Shown here piece by piece: positions 19,311 through 27,619 of a DNA stretch of 41,908 bases. Position 1 is the first letter of the stretch. Each line of letters starts with the position of its first letter. Origin of the DNA: Lachnoanaerobaculum orale (GTDB lineage: Bacteria > Bacillota > Clostridia > Lachnospirales > Lachnospiraceae); contig NZ_RRCM01000004.1 of assembly GCF_003862485.1 (NCBI RefSeq), forward strand, positions 1 through 41,908, read 5' to 3'. The notes under the pieces were generated by a model that did no database searches, was not told the DNA's origin, and saw nothing but the letters and a program-made list of their open reading frames with translations. Both the position numbers and the translations under genes were made by a program.

Positions 19311-20657
19311 TCAACCGATTCCGCCGTAGAATGCGCCGGCTATAAGTGCCAGTAATGCAAGTCCTGTATATACATACTTTCCAAGGAAGAACCATATCTC
19401 TCCCTTCGGCTTCTTTGCACCGGTATTTACAGCTTCCATTGTATACTTCTTTCCGAATATGAAGAACAACATAACTGAAGCAAGTACCGCACCTATCGGA
19501 CAGATATATATTGATACCGCATCCATCCAGTTTGAAACAATTCCCTGTATAAGTATTGCAACAACCACTCCGATTACTCCTATAATACCTACAGACTGCA
19601 ATCTGCCAAGCTTAAACTGCTGCTGCAAGGTAGCTACAGGCGCCTCATATAAGTTGACCAAAGAACTGAGTCCTGCAAATGTAACACATACAAAGAATAC
19701 TATTCCAACTATCATTCCGCCCGGCATCTGATTCATTATATTTACAAGGTAGATAAACATAAGTCCCGGACCGCCTTCGCTAAGCTCCGCACCTGATGTA
19801 GCCATAGCCGGTATAATAACAAGTGCTGCCAAAAGAGCCGCACAGGTATCAAATATAGCTATATTCATTGCTGAGAACGGTACATCCTCTTTCTTACTTA
19901 AGTAAGAACCGTAAATAACGGTACCGTTGCCGGCTATAGACAGTGAGAAGAATGCCTGTCCGAATGCAAATATCCAAAGTCTGATATCCTTTAATCCTTC
20001 AGGATTTACAGTAAAGATATACTTATATCCGTCAACCGCTCCCGGCTGTATACCTATATAAACGGCCAGACCTATCATCATTACAAAAAGTAGAGGCATC
20101 ATAAACTTGTTTGCTTTCTCAATACCGTCAGCAACTCCGAATGCCATGATCGCAAAATTGACAATGAGCGCAATTACTATCCAAATATTATTGCCGAAGG
20201 CACTTGCTGTTGTACCGAAGGTAGTGCCTATAAGGTCCATATTTGTACCCATTGCAAATACCTTACCTGTAAATGCCATTACAACATATTTGAATATCCA
20301 TCCGACTACACATGAATATCCGATAGCAAGTGCCAAAGAACCTATAGTAGGTATGATACCGATGCCCTCACCTACTTTTCTACTTTTACCTGCATGTGCC
20401 ATAGCTGCACCGAAGGCTCCTATAGGACCTTTACCTGTGCTCCTTCCTAGTGCGATTTCCTCAACAACACCTGTACTTCCTATAAGTATAACAAATATGA
20501 AGTAAGGAATCAGAAAAGTCATCCCCCCCCAGGCTGACACCAGCACCGGAAATCTCCACAGATTTCCCATACCTACGGCCGAGCCTACACATGCTATAAT
20601 AAACCCTATTTGTGAGTTAAAACCATCCTGCTTTGCAGGTGTATTATCCAAACCCAT
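19311..20657 (-). CDS. NSS-family sodium-dependent amino acid transporter, probably for tryptophan
   Basis: Neurotransmitter:sodium symporter (LeuT/MhsT/TnaT type), 448 codons and about 11-12 membrane helices. TM1 carries the family's unwound sodium/substrate motif in CVGSAVGMGNLWRFP. ATG 20657 follows GGAGG closely; the longer in-frame extension is unsupported. It lies 80 nt downstream of tryptophanase and before a terminator, so it is the second gene of that unit. The Symbiobacterium NSS protein TnaT transports tryptophan next to a tryptophanase, which makes tryptophan the likely substrate here (inference). The TM1-proximal WGGM codons form a run of eight G. Confidence 0.85.
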   Translation of the reverse strand: MGLDNTPAKQDGFNSQIGFIIACVGSAVGMGNLWRFPVLVSAWGGMTFLIPYFIFVILIGSTGVVEEIALGRSTGKGPIGAFGAAMAHAGKSRKVGEGIGIIPTIGSLALAIGYSCVVGWIFKYVVMAFTGKVFAMGTNMDLIGTTFGTTASAFGNNIWIVIALIVNFAIMAFGVADGIEKANKFMMPLLFVMMIGLAVYIGIQPGAVDGYKYIFTVNPEGLKDIRLWIFAFGQAFFSLSIAGNGTVIYGSYLSKKEDVPFSAMNIAIFDTCAALLAALVIIPAMATSGAELSEGGPGLMFIYLVNIMNQMPGGMIVGIVFFVCVTFAGLSSLVNLYEAPVATLQQQFKLGRLQSVGIIGVIGVVVAILIQGIVSNWMDAVSIYICPIGAVLASVMLFFIFGKKYTMEAVNTGAKKPKGEIWFFLGKYVYTGLALLALIAGAFYGGIG

Positions 20658-20707
20658 AAACTTCCTCCATCTTGTTAAAAAACAAGTCCCCCTTATTGGA
20701 TAGCAGC

Positions 20708-20724
20708 CCGACCGCATCGGCCGG
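20708..20724 (-). other. GC-rich intercistronic hairpin between tnaA and the transporter
   Basis: CCGGCCG-ATG-CGGTCGG, a 7-bp stem with a 3-nt loop, in the 80-nt gap and conspicuous in AT-rich surroundings. It has no U-run, so it is more likely an mRNA processing or stability element than a terminator. Confidence 0.45.
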
Positions 20725-20737
20725 ACCGCTTTATATC

Positions 20738-22423
20738 TTATTTATTTTCCCAATATTTGTAGTTTTCCTCATCACACATCTCTTCCTTGGTCGGAGCATA
20801 AGGTTCTGCCCAAGCGTGGAAATGTCTCATCGGCAATGTGTGACCGAATGTAATCTTAAGATTCGGGATAGTATCTCTATCCTTGTAAAGCTGTGTCAAT
20901 GCTGCAATTATATAGTCCATATGCTGTTTGCTGAACTGGCTTCTGTTGATAGCCAAACGAACAACATTACATACCTCTTTTTGCTGCTCAGGAGACTTTA
21001 AATCATACTCCATTGAAAAATCTCCAAGCTCTGAACAACGTATACCGTAACGATGAATCATCTCAAGTGAGAGCGCCTGACCTGCAAAGCTTTCATGTCC
21101 TCTCTTATAGCCAAAGAACTTGTCAACATCAATATAGACTCCATGTCCGCCGGCCGGCTGTACTACAGGTACACCGTTAGCTGTAAGTCCGTCTGCCAGA
21201 TACTGGCACTGTCTTACTCTCTCATCCTGATAATCAAATCTTGCCTCTTCATACATTCCCTGGCAAAGCGCCATGATGTCATGTCCTGACATACCGCCGT
21301 AAGAATCATTACCGTAAGCCGATATCTGACGAACCTTCAAAAGATGTCCGATATCCGTCTTTACGCTGCCGTCCTCGTTAAACTCGGAGAACTTCTGCCA
21401 GAACAGACCCTTGTCACGGAAAGCCAAAACTCCGCCCATATTTGCATGTCCGTTTTTCTTAAGTGAAGCCGAAACAACATCAAAGTAAGAGAACATCTCT
21501 TTTGCTATCTCACAGATTGACTTATCTCTATAGCCCTCTTCATTCATCTTGATAAAGTAGCAGTTTTCAGCCCATCTTGCGCCGTCCATAACAAAAGGTA
21601 TATTGTACTTATGAGCGATCTTTGAAACCTCTCTGATATTGCCCATAGATACGGCCTGTCCGCATACCGAGTTATTGGTTACTGTTGAATATATAAGCGG
21701 AACGTTCTCAACACCTACAGCCTCTATAAGCTGATTCAGTTTATCAATATCCATATCTCCCTTGAAAGGATTCTTCTCATACTTTCCGCTCTCAGGTACT
21801 TCAAACAAAACTTCCTTATGGAAAAGATTTCTTGGAATATTTCCCATCTGCTTGATATTGCCCTCTGTTGTATCAAAGTGTGCGTTTGACGGAATGGTAA
21901 ATACCTTACCCGGCCATCTTCTTGCAAACAACGGCTTTAATACGTCAAATAAAAGCGCCTCCGCACAACGTCCCTGCGGAACGATAAATGTATTCGGTCT
22001 GGAAAGCTGGTACTTACCGCCGTTGATAAATCCGCCCTCATAGTCAACCAGATACACCTCATTCATCATCTTCTCCACATCATCTTTGTCAACGCCCTCC
22101 TTGATGTAGTTGATGAGTCTCTTCTGGTCGTCGCCTCTCTCCCAAACGTCTCTGAATGCATCCAGTAAAACATAGTATCCCTTGTTTCTACCATATGATT
22201 CATCGGCAAGGAACATAGCTGACCACTGTGTATCCGTCATTGATGTAGTACCTGAGTCTGAAAGGCAGTCAATATATAAAAGACCTGCCGGGAATGCAAA
22301 CTCATTGTAATGAGTCATCTCAAGTGCCTTTTTTCTTTGCTCCTGTGTAACTGTAGGAACCTCTCTTACTACATGTGTCCATGACTTCGGTGCCTCCACA
22401 CCTAACATTTTCTCATACTCCAT
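20738..22423 (-). CDS. tnaA: Tryptophanase (long form)
   Basis: PLP-dependent beta-eliminating lyase: L-tryptophan to indole, pyruvate and ammonia. Landmarks: LTDSGT-like CLSDSGTTSM, the PLP phosphate/Arg region DGARWAENCYF (about 276-286), the PLP lysine in SASLKKNGHANMGG (about 318-331), and GGHGVYIDVDKF. The C-terminus contains MRHF, which places a His where E. coli tryptophanase has the LRHF His463; tyrosine phenol-lyase has Phe there, so tryptophanase is favoured. At 561 residues it is ~90 longer than E. coli TnaA, mainly through an insertion after DESYGRNKGYY (about residues 75-150) and a longer C-terminus. GGAGG lies 7 nt before the ATG. It is first in a unit with the NSS transporter and divergent from a YheO-like regulator. 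Confidence 0.85.
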   Translation of the reverse strand: MEYEKMLGVEAPKSWTHVVREVPTVTQEQRKKALEMTHYNEFAFPAGLLYIDCLSDSGTTSMTDTQWSAMFLADESYGRNKGYYVLLDAFRDVWERGDDQKRLINYIKEGVDKDDVEKMMNEVYLVDYEGGFINGGKYQLSRPNTFIVPQGRCAEALLFDVLKPLFARRWPGKVFTIPSNAHFDTTEGNIKQMGNIPRNLFHKEVLFEVPESGKYEKNPFKGDMDIDKLNQLIEAVGVENVPLIYSTVTNNSVCGQAVSMGNIREVSKIAHKYNIPFVMDGARWAENCYFIKMNEEGYRDKSICEIAKEMFSYFDVVSASLKKNGHANMGGVLAFRDKGLFWQKFSEFNEDGSVKTDIGHLLKVRQISAYGNDSYGGMSGHDIMALCQGMYEEARFDYQDERVRQCQYLADGLTANGVPVVQPAGGHGVYIDVDKFFGYKRGHESFAGQALSLEMIHRYGIRCSELGDFSMEYDLKSPEQQKEVCNVVRLAINRSQFSKQHMDYIIAALTQLYKDRDTIPNLKITFGHTLPMRHFHAWAEPYAPTKEEMCDEENYKYWENK

Positions 22424-23015
22424 TTTAATACCTCCAAATATAATTATTTGATACCCCGGTCATCGTAACAAACGACTGGCGGACGGTATTACAGTTTATA
22501 TAATATAGTAGATAACACTTATTCCTTCTTATTGTATTTTTCATATTGTGTACACATTTTATACAATTTATTTATATTTTTAAGGTTTATTATCTAAATA
22601 TCCTTATGAGAATAATTTATCACTAATTTTAATTATTGTCAATATTGTTTAATAAAAAGTCTTTGTGAAAGTGTTTTTCGTATATTTCTGTGCAATATGC
22701 ATTAAAATATGATTTTCTAAATTTTCTCAACAAAAGCAAAAACTTCCTGCTGATAATTTTTTTGAAATATTATTATCTGCATCTTTACAGTAAAACCGAT
22801 ATATTTTTACTTTCAAGCTTTCCTTGAGAATTTTTATGAGAATTTTTAAGCCACTGATTTTTGGCCTTAATTTCTCTTTTCTTTTCTTATTTTAGCTATT
22901 TTGTATAATTTTTATTTTTCCTATTATATTCTTTCAAGTTTTGATATAATAAATATAGAGCGTTTCAGTTTGCAATTTATATTTTGCTGACTAAACAAAT
23001 ATATTGGGGGTAAAT
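22424..23015. other. Divergent regulatory region between tnaA and the YheO-like regulator
   Basis: About 590 nt, very AT-rich, no convincing gene. On the tnaA side an imperfect inverted repeat (TTGTGTACACATTTTATACAA, about 22545-22567) and a leader hairpin (ATACC..CCG..TCGT / ACGA..CGG..GGTAT, about 22448-22490) precede the Shine-Dalgarno. In the middle, TGAGAATTTTTA is repeated in tandem (22825-22848), a possible operator. On the regulator side there is an extended -10. A short frame running into tnaA is discussed as a finding. Confidence 0.45.
22942..22950 (+). promoter_or_regulatory. Extended -10 promoter of the YheO-like regulator gene
   Basis: TGATATAAT (TG-N-TATAAT), about 65 nt before the start codon. 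No clear -35 is seen. Confidence 0.5.
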
Positions 23016-23675
23016 ATGAATGAATTTAATATAGGCAGGTACATTGATATTTCAAACTTTTTAAGTACACTGCTCGGTCCCGACTATGAGATTATAGTAT
23101 ATGATATGAAGCATATATTACACATAGTAAACGGAGAAATAAGCGGGAGAAAATCAGGTGATACTATAAGTCCGGCTATGAAAACCATACTTAATAAAAG
23201 TACTTCATCTACTGAAAAGTGGCTTTCAAACTACCGTGCACTGTCAGGTAACGGTAAGATTTTAAGATGTTCCACTTTTTATATAAAGGATACCGATAAT
23301 AATCTTATAGGTGCATTGAATATAAGTTTTGACGACAACAGGTACAAGGAGCTTTCAAACCTTGTGTTCTCACTCTGTCATCCCGACAACTATGTGAGCA
23401 AAAATATATCTATTGAGATAAAGGGAAACTGTGAACAGGAAATCTTCTCAGACAGTATTTCAAATGCTATTGATGAGATACTGCTTCGTATCGACGCTAA
23501 ACTCCCCTTTAATAAACTTAGCCATATAGAAAAGCTTGATATAATAAAGCAACTTTATCAAAAAGGGATTTTTTCCATGAAGGGGGCTATAAAGACTGTA
23601 GGGCACAGACTCTCCTGTTCTCCGGCAAGTATGTACAGATATCTTTGTATAGTAAAGAATCAGAATAAAGTTTAA
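23016..23675 (+). CDS. YheO/DauR-like PAS-HTH transcriptional regulator
   Basis: 219-residue cytoplasmic DNA-binding protein. The N-terminal half is a YheO-type PAS sensor (LLGPDYEIIVYDMKH..., then HIVNGEISGRKSGD, matching the family's NGHISGR segment, and GALNISFD). The C-terminus (about 165-219) is the family's helix-turn-helix (LDIIKQLYQKGIFSMKGAI..VGHRLSCSPASMYRYL). ATG 23016 is preceded by a G-rich sequence (GGGGG). Divergent transcription from tnaA suggests it controls tryptophanase and the transporter in response to an amino acid or indole; this is inference. Related DauR controls D-amino-acid catabolism. Confidence 0.8.
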   Translation: MNEFNIGRYIDISNFLSTLLGPDYEIIVYDMKHILHIVNGEISGRKSGDTISPAMKTILNKSTSSTEKWLSNYRALSGNGKILRCSTFYIKDTDNNLIGALNISFDDNRYKELSNLVFSLCHPDNYVSKNISIEIKGNCEQEIFSDSISNAIDEILLRIDAKLPFNKLSHIEKLDIIKQLYQKGIFSMKGAIKTVGHRLSCSPASMYRYLCIVKNQNKV

Positions 23676-23790
23676 GAAAGAGTAAACTATATTTAATTAA
23701 ATTTAATATAAAGTATTGCCTTTATATGCTAGAATAGAATTATGAGTGTGTCTTTTAAGACAAATAGAACTTATAAAAGAAAGGATATTT

Positions 23791-24585
23791 ATGAAGAAAC
23801 TGATTTTAATGTTATCCATGGTTTTTTCACTCTTTATGAGTATGTCTGTTTTTGCGGCAGGCGACTATTCTATAGGTGGTGCATCATGGGACACCGGAAG
23901 CAAGGCACTTGCAACATGGGACGAAGCTGAGGACAAGACCAAGTACAAGGTACAGCTTTTTAAAGGCAATAAAAAGATCGGATCCAACAACAGCACAAGT
24001 TCTCCAAAGTATGATTTCACAAAACTTATTATCGACAACGGCGCAGGAAGCTATTCATTCAAGGTATATCCACTAAAGGGCGGCCCTGATATGAGTATTC
24101 AGTCTGAAGCTGAGACTTTTGATTCGGACACAATTGCCGAATTTAAGAAGAGCAGAAGCAATACCACATCACTTAACCCGTCAACAAATACATCAAATAC
24201 TGCCAACACTTCAACAAACAACGGCGGTTGGTATCAATCAAACAACTCATGGTACTACAGAAAACCTGACGGTACACATGCTACAAACTGGTTCATGGTA
24301 AACGGTCATTGGTATTATTTTGATGCAAACGGTGTTATGCAGACAGGATGGATTACAGATTCAAAGGGATTCAGATATTACTTAAATCAGCCAAACGGAG
24401 ATATGCCTGTAGGCTGGGCACTTATCAATAACAAGTGGTACTACTTTGAGGAATCCGGACTTTACAAGAAGGGATGGATAGAGTACAAGGGACTTTGGTA
24501 CTATCTCGATGCAAACGGAGAAATGGTTACAAATACAACTGTTGACGGATACAATATAAACGCAGACGGCGTTTGGGTTCAGTAA
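23791..24585 (+). CDS. Secreted cell-wall-binding-repeat protein (264 aa)
   Basis: Signal peptide 1-22 (LILMLSMVFSLFMSMSVFA|A). A compact N-terminal domain (about 23-115, beta-rich, containing WDEAEDKTKYKVQLFKG, like a fibronectin-type fold) and a Ser/Thr/Asn-rich linker (about 125-150) follow. Then come five CW_binding repeats with W......WYY signatures and a terminal cap NTTVDGY...ADGVWV. The cap is shared with the protein at 33650. AAAGAAAGG precedes ATG 23791; an upstream in-frame ATG has no signal sequence and is rejected. TG-C-TAGAAT at 23727-23735 is a plausible extended -10. Probably anchored non-covalently to the wall. A 38-residue peptide gene follows after 9 nt. Confidence 0.82.
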   Translation: MKKLILMLSMVFSLFMSMSVFAAGDYSIGGASWDTGSKALATWDEAEDKTKYKVQLFKGNKKIGSNNSTSSPKYDFTKLIIDNGAGSYSFKVYPLKGGPDMSIQSEAETFDSDTIAEFKKSRSNTTSLNPSTNTSNTANTSTNNGGWYQSNNSWYYRKPDGTHATNWFMVNGHWYYFDANGVMQTGWITDSKGFRYYLNQPNGDMPVGWALINNKWYYFEESGLYKKGWIEYKGLWYYLDANGEMVTNTTVDGYNINADGVWVQ

Positions 24586-24594
24586 GGAGTAAAT

Positions 24595-24711
24595 ATGTTA
24601 AAGAAGCATTTATTTTGGGCAGCTGTAGCTGTAGTAGGACTTGTTATGTGTTTTATTACAGGTCATGCTATGGTGGCAGGACATAAGGCGGCAGCAATCG
24701 TTGAAGAATAA
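24595..24711 (+). CDS. Small hydrophobic protein, 38 aa
   Basis: Reads MLKKHLFWAAVAVVGLVMCF and on to AAIVEE, with AAGGAG 8 nt before the ATG. It has two basic residues followed by an 18-residue hydrophobic helix and a short polar tail, so a single-span membrane peptide or an uncleaved export signal is likely. It lies 9 nt after the wall-binding-repeat gene and before a terminator, so the two are co-transcribed. I do not recognise the family. Confidence 0.6.
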   Translation: MLKKHLFWAAVAVVGLVMCFITGHAMVAGHKAAAIVEE

Positions 24712-24723
24712 TTTTAAAAAAAG

Positions 24724-24755
24724 AGCAGTCACTATGCGGTGACTGCCTTTTTTAT
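24724..24755 (+). terminator. Intrinsic terminator after the 38-aa gene
   Basis: GCAGTCAC-TATGC-GGTGACTGC followed by CTTTTTTATT: perfect stem plus U-run. Confidence 0.9.
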
Positions 24756-24778
24756 TTCAAACATAATATTAAACTACA

Positions 24779-25150
24779 TCATTTCATTAACAGGCTCTTT
24801 GCGATAAATGCCATACCTCCAAAGATAAGTACAAGCATCACTACCCAATCAAACAGTGACAAGTACTGAATATAAAATCTCGTTGACTGAATAAGACTTG
24901 CTATTATGAAGATAACGCTTAGTACCATTGCTATCTTGGATCCCAAGTTCGGCTTGATAAACAGCCATATCAAAGAAAATATAAGTGGCACTATAACAAG
25001 CCCTGAGTTAACATTCATGCCCATCATACGAAAGCCGCTGCCCCAAAAGGTACTTGTTACAGTCACCTTCTGCGATAAGAAGAACAAACCTACTACCATC
25101 ATGATAAGGCCACCCCAGAAGAATAAATAAAAATCGTTTTTTCTACTCAT
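24779..25150 (-). CDS. Four-helix membrane protein, unknown function
   Basis: 123 residues with four hydrophobic segments (about 8-26, 47-64, 70-88, 98-118) and a short basic N-terminus (MSRKNDFYLFFWGG). GAGGAGATATAACA precedes the ATG, a good Shine-Dalgarno. No catalytic motif is seen. It stands alone, between the terminator of the wall-binding unit and the end of the TasA-like gene. The family is not recognised. Confidence 0.7.
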   Translation of the reverse strand: MSRKNDFYLFFWGGLIMMVVGLFFLSQKVTVTSTFWGSGFRMMGMNVNSGLVIVPLIFSLIWLFIKPNLGSKIAMVLSVIFIIASLIQSTRFYIQYLSLFDWVVMLVLIFGGMAFIAKSLLMK

Positions 25151-25303
25151 TGTTATATCTCCTCTCTATTATGTTCGCTTTCACGATTACTTTAGTATTA
25201 TTTTATCACCTTATATGAAATCTTCAATTTAATTTTTATTTAATTTTTATATGAATGTATTATAATACATAATATTTTAATTTCCAATAAATAAAAGATG
25301 AAT

Positions 25304-25335
25304 AAAAAAGAGGCGAGTCAGATGACCCGCCTCTA
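25304..25335 (-). terminator. Terminator after the TasA-like gene
   Basis: On the minus strand AGAGGCGGGTC-ATCT-GACTCGCCTCT then TTTTTTATTC: an 11-bp stem and strong U-run, as expected for a highly transcribed gene. Confidence 0.92.
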
Positions 25336-25356
25336 CTTGTTTTACTGTCTGTATTA

Positions 25357-26379
25357 TTAGTTTGCAGCCTTGTTCTGCTTTGTCAAAATATTTGTTGTTC
25401 CTGCGTCCTTACCTGCGTTGAACTGATCCCATAGAAGATCCATTGAAAGCTGAACGCCCTTGCCCTGGCTTAACTTATCATCGTTGTTTGTTCTCTTCTC
25501 TGCTGTACCTGTTGTGAATCTACCCTCTGCGTCAGGGTCCATAGCCAAACCTACAAAGATATCAAGTCTCTGATCTGTAGAAGGAGCACATTTGATAACA
25601 TTGTTCTCAAGTGCAGCCTTAATATCCTGATCCTCAAGTCCTGACAATCTTACAAAGTCAACCCCTCCGACTGTAAAGAATCTGTCATCGTTAGGTACAT
25701 TTGCTGCAACGGCCTTTGCAAGTTTGAATACATCCTCATTACCTGACTTTGTAGGCTGATACTGCTCTCTCTGAATATATACCGCAACACCGATCATATC
25801 CTTAAGATTGCCGAGGTCCTTCTCCTTCATATCAAGGCCCTTAGCTTCAAACTTAATATTGCTGAGCTTAGCTGCTATATCACCTACATTAACGATATCT
25901 GAACGGAATACCTGTGCATATCCCGGATACATATTGTCAACTGTTATCTGAATCTTGCCGCTTGCATCTGTAACGATCTTTCCGTAAGCTTTACCGATAT
26001 CCTTAGAAAGCTGCTCCTTATCCTTTAACTCTGCATTGAAATCAACATTGTTGTAGCCCTTTGCTCTTTCCTTATACTGCTCAACACTGCCCTTTCTTGC
26101 TATAGCGTTGTGATCCTGGTCCGCTCTGATGAAGAACTGGTCGCCTACATATCCTAAATCGCCTACACCGTCTACTATAGACCAGCCTGCACCCTTCATA
26201 GTCTCATCTGCATACTGTCCATATAATCCTAAATCTACGAATTTAACTCCGAAATCACCCGTTGTTGCCTTAGTTGTTACATTAAGTGAATCGGTCCAAT
26301 AAGCATATCCTGTACCTGCCAACACCAATCCTAATGCCATTATACCACCAACTAAAGTATTTCTTCTTGAACGCTTCAT
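25357..26379 (-). CDS. TasA-like surface protein with SipW-type signal peptide
   Basis: Predicted secreted matrix protein, 340 residues. The N-terminus MKRSRRNTLVGG.. LVLAGTGYAYWTD.LNV is a textbook SipW-dependent signal (hydrophobic core, then A-Y-W near cleavage, then a TTKATTGDFGV mature start), as in Bacillus TasA/CotN proteins. The mature part is a soluble beta-rich domain with no sortase motif and no membrane anchor. GAGGAAGATATG gives a strong Shine-Dalgarno. It is last of the seven-gene locus, separated from DUF5305 by 157 nt with a hairpin and palindromes, and ends at a strong terminator. I infer it is the main product processed by the signal peptidase at 27619 and possibly polymerises on the cell surface. 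Confidence 0.78.
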   Translation of the reverse strand: MKRSRRNTLVGGIMALGLVLAGTGYAYWTDSLNVTTKATTGDFGVKFVDLGLYGQYADETMKGAGWSIVDGVGDLGYVGDQFFIRADQDHNAIARKGSVEQYKERAKGYNNVDFNAELKDKEQLSKDIGKAYGKIVTDASGKIQITVDNMYPGYAQVFRSDIVNVGDIAAKLSNIKFEAKGLDMKEKDLGNLKDMIGVAVYIQREQYQPTKSGNEDVFKLAKAVAANVPNDDRFFTVGGVDFVRLSGLEDQDIKAALENNVIKCAPSTDQRLDIFVGLAMDPDAEGRFTTGTAEKRTNNDDKLSQGKGVQLSMDLLWDQFNAGKDAGTTNILTKQNKAAN

Positions 26380-26502
26380 ATCTTCCTCCTGAATTATAAA
26401 ATTATGTTGTTAATCATGATATTCAACTTTAAAACTAATCTTAGTTTTCCTCATGAGATTATTCTATCTTATTTAATAAATAATTAAAACATACCCGGGT
26501 CA

Positions 26503-26536
26503 TAATCCGACTACCACTAAAGTAGTAGGAGGATTA
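26503..26536 (-). other. Intercistronic hairpin between DUF5305 and the TasA-like gene
   Basis: TAATCC-tc-CTACTAC-TTTA-GTGGTAG-tc-GGATTA on the minus strand, directly after the DUF5305 stop and without a U-run. It is likely a 3' stability or processing element that separates expression of the last gene. Confidence 0.5.
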
Positions 26537-27619
26537 CTACTCGTTGACCTTAATTTCAAAAATATATACATATCTCTTTGCAAATATATATATTTTGCCG
26601 TCCTCAGGCAGATTATTCTCTCCATCAACATAAAATATAGGTTCTTTTATCTCATCTGAAAGCTCCAATATATCTGCCATACTCTTTATTTTTATAAACG
26701 GTCTTTCTTCAAATGCCGGTAAGGTATCAATACATATCATCCTGCTGCCGTATTTTCTCATAAACTGCATAAGTTTTTTAAGCTTTAATTCTTCTCCCAC
26801 AGCCTCGACACTGAAGAACCTCACAAATACCAATATCAAAACCGATATGATAAGCAAGAACAGATATAGTGCATACTCTTTAAATCCTGCCTTTGAACTT
26901 ACTGTAGTCGTTTGCGTTATATCTCCCTTATCAGTACTTACATCATCCTTTTTTATCTGATAGAACTTATCATTTGAAATAGGAATATCCACCTTATAGG
27001 AAAATTCCTTTTCCTCACCGTCTATACTGTACTTACCGCTAAAGAGTATATAAAAGTCCTTGTCGGTTTCACCTCCAAGTTTACCCTCTATCTCCTGTGC
27101 ATAATTTTTGTAAGTCATTCTGTCTATATCAAGGCTCTTGTCTATCTTCACATCGTCGGTCACACTCTCATCTATCTTACCGTCTGCAAGCGGATATACC
27201 TTTTCATATATTATGCTCTTTTCATCGCCCTCACCTGCCTGATAGCCCTGTAATACCGCACTTATAGTGTAGTCTCCGGATAAATTGACGGCATTTGTCA
27301 AGATAATTTCAGAATTAAAATCAATACTTACAGTATCTGTAATCGCACTCGGATAAACTCTGCCCTCTTCCAAAAAATCTCCGTCAAAGATATCATTCTT
27401 TTGCAGATGCACCTTGTAGGATGCCTGAGTGGTAATGTTATAACTGTTTACACTCGTCTCTTTTGTCTGTGTATGCGGTCTGAGCTTTATAAACAGTGCC
27501 GCTATGCTTGCTGCCAAAAGTATCAAACCTGTTGCATATAAAAATATCCTTGCCTCTTTTGTCAGTTTAATAAAGTATTTATTTTCAGTGTCGGCTTCTT
27601 TGCCTTTTACAACCTTCAT
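26537..27619 (-). CDS. DUF5305 membrane protein
   Basis: 360 residues: short cytoplasmic N-terminus, TM helix (about 26-47), an extracytoplasmic beta-rich domain (about 50-245, with LDIDRMTYKNYAQEIEGKL), a second TM helix (about 252-270), and a cytoplasmic C-terminus (about 271-360). DUF5305 proteins recur beside SipW-type signal peptidases and TasA-like proteins in firmicutes and archaea; their function is unknown, possibly secretion or assembly. Its ATG overlaps the stop of the signal peptidase gene (TAATG), so translation is coupled. Confidence 0.75.
   Translation of the reverse strand: MKVVKGKEADTENKYFIKLTKEARIFLYATGLILLAASIAALFIKLRPHTQTKETSVNSYNITTQASYKVHLQKNDIFDGDFLEEGRVYPSAITDTVSIDFNSEIILTNAVNLSGDYTISAVLQGYQAGEGDEKSIIYEKVYPLADGKIDESVTDDVKIDKSLDIDRMTYKNYAQEIEGKLGGETDKDFYILFSGKYSIDGEEKEFSYKVDIPISNDKFYQIKKDDVSTDKGDITQTTTVSSKAGFKEYALYLFLLIISVLILVFVRFFSVEAVGEELKLKKLMQFMRKYGSRMICIDTLPAFEERPFIKIKSMADILELSDEIKEPIFYVDGENNLPEDGKIYIFAKRYVYIFEIKVNE

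Noticed and set aside
23746-23790. Longer N-terminus for the 264-aa wall-binding protein
   Set aside because: It would bury the signal peptide behind a basic leader and lacks a Shine-Dalgarno; ATG 23791 has one.
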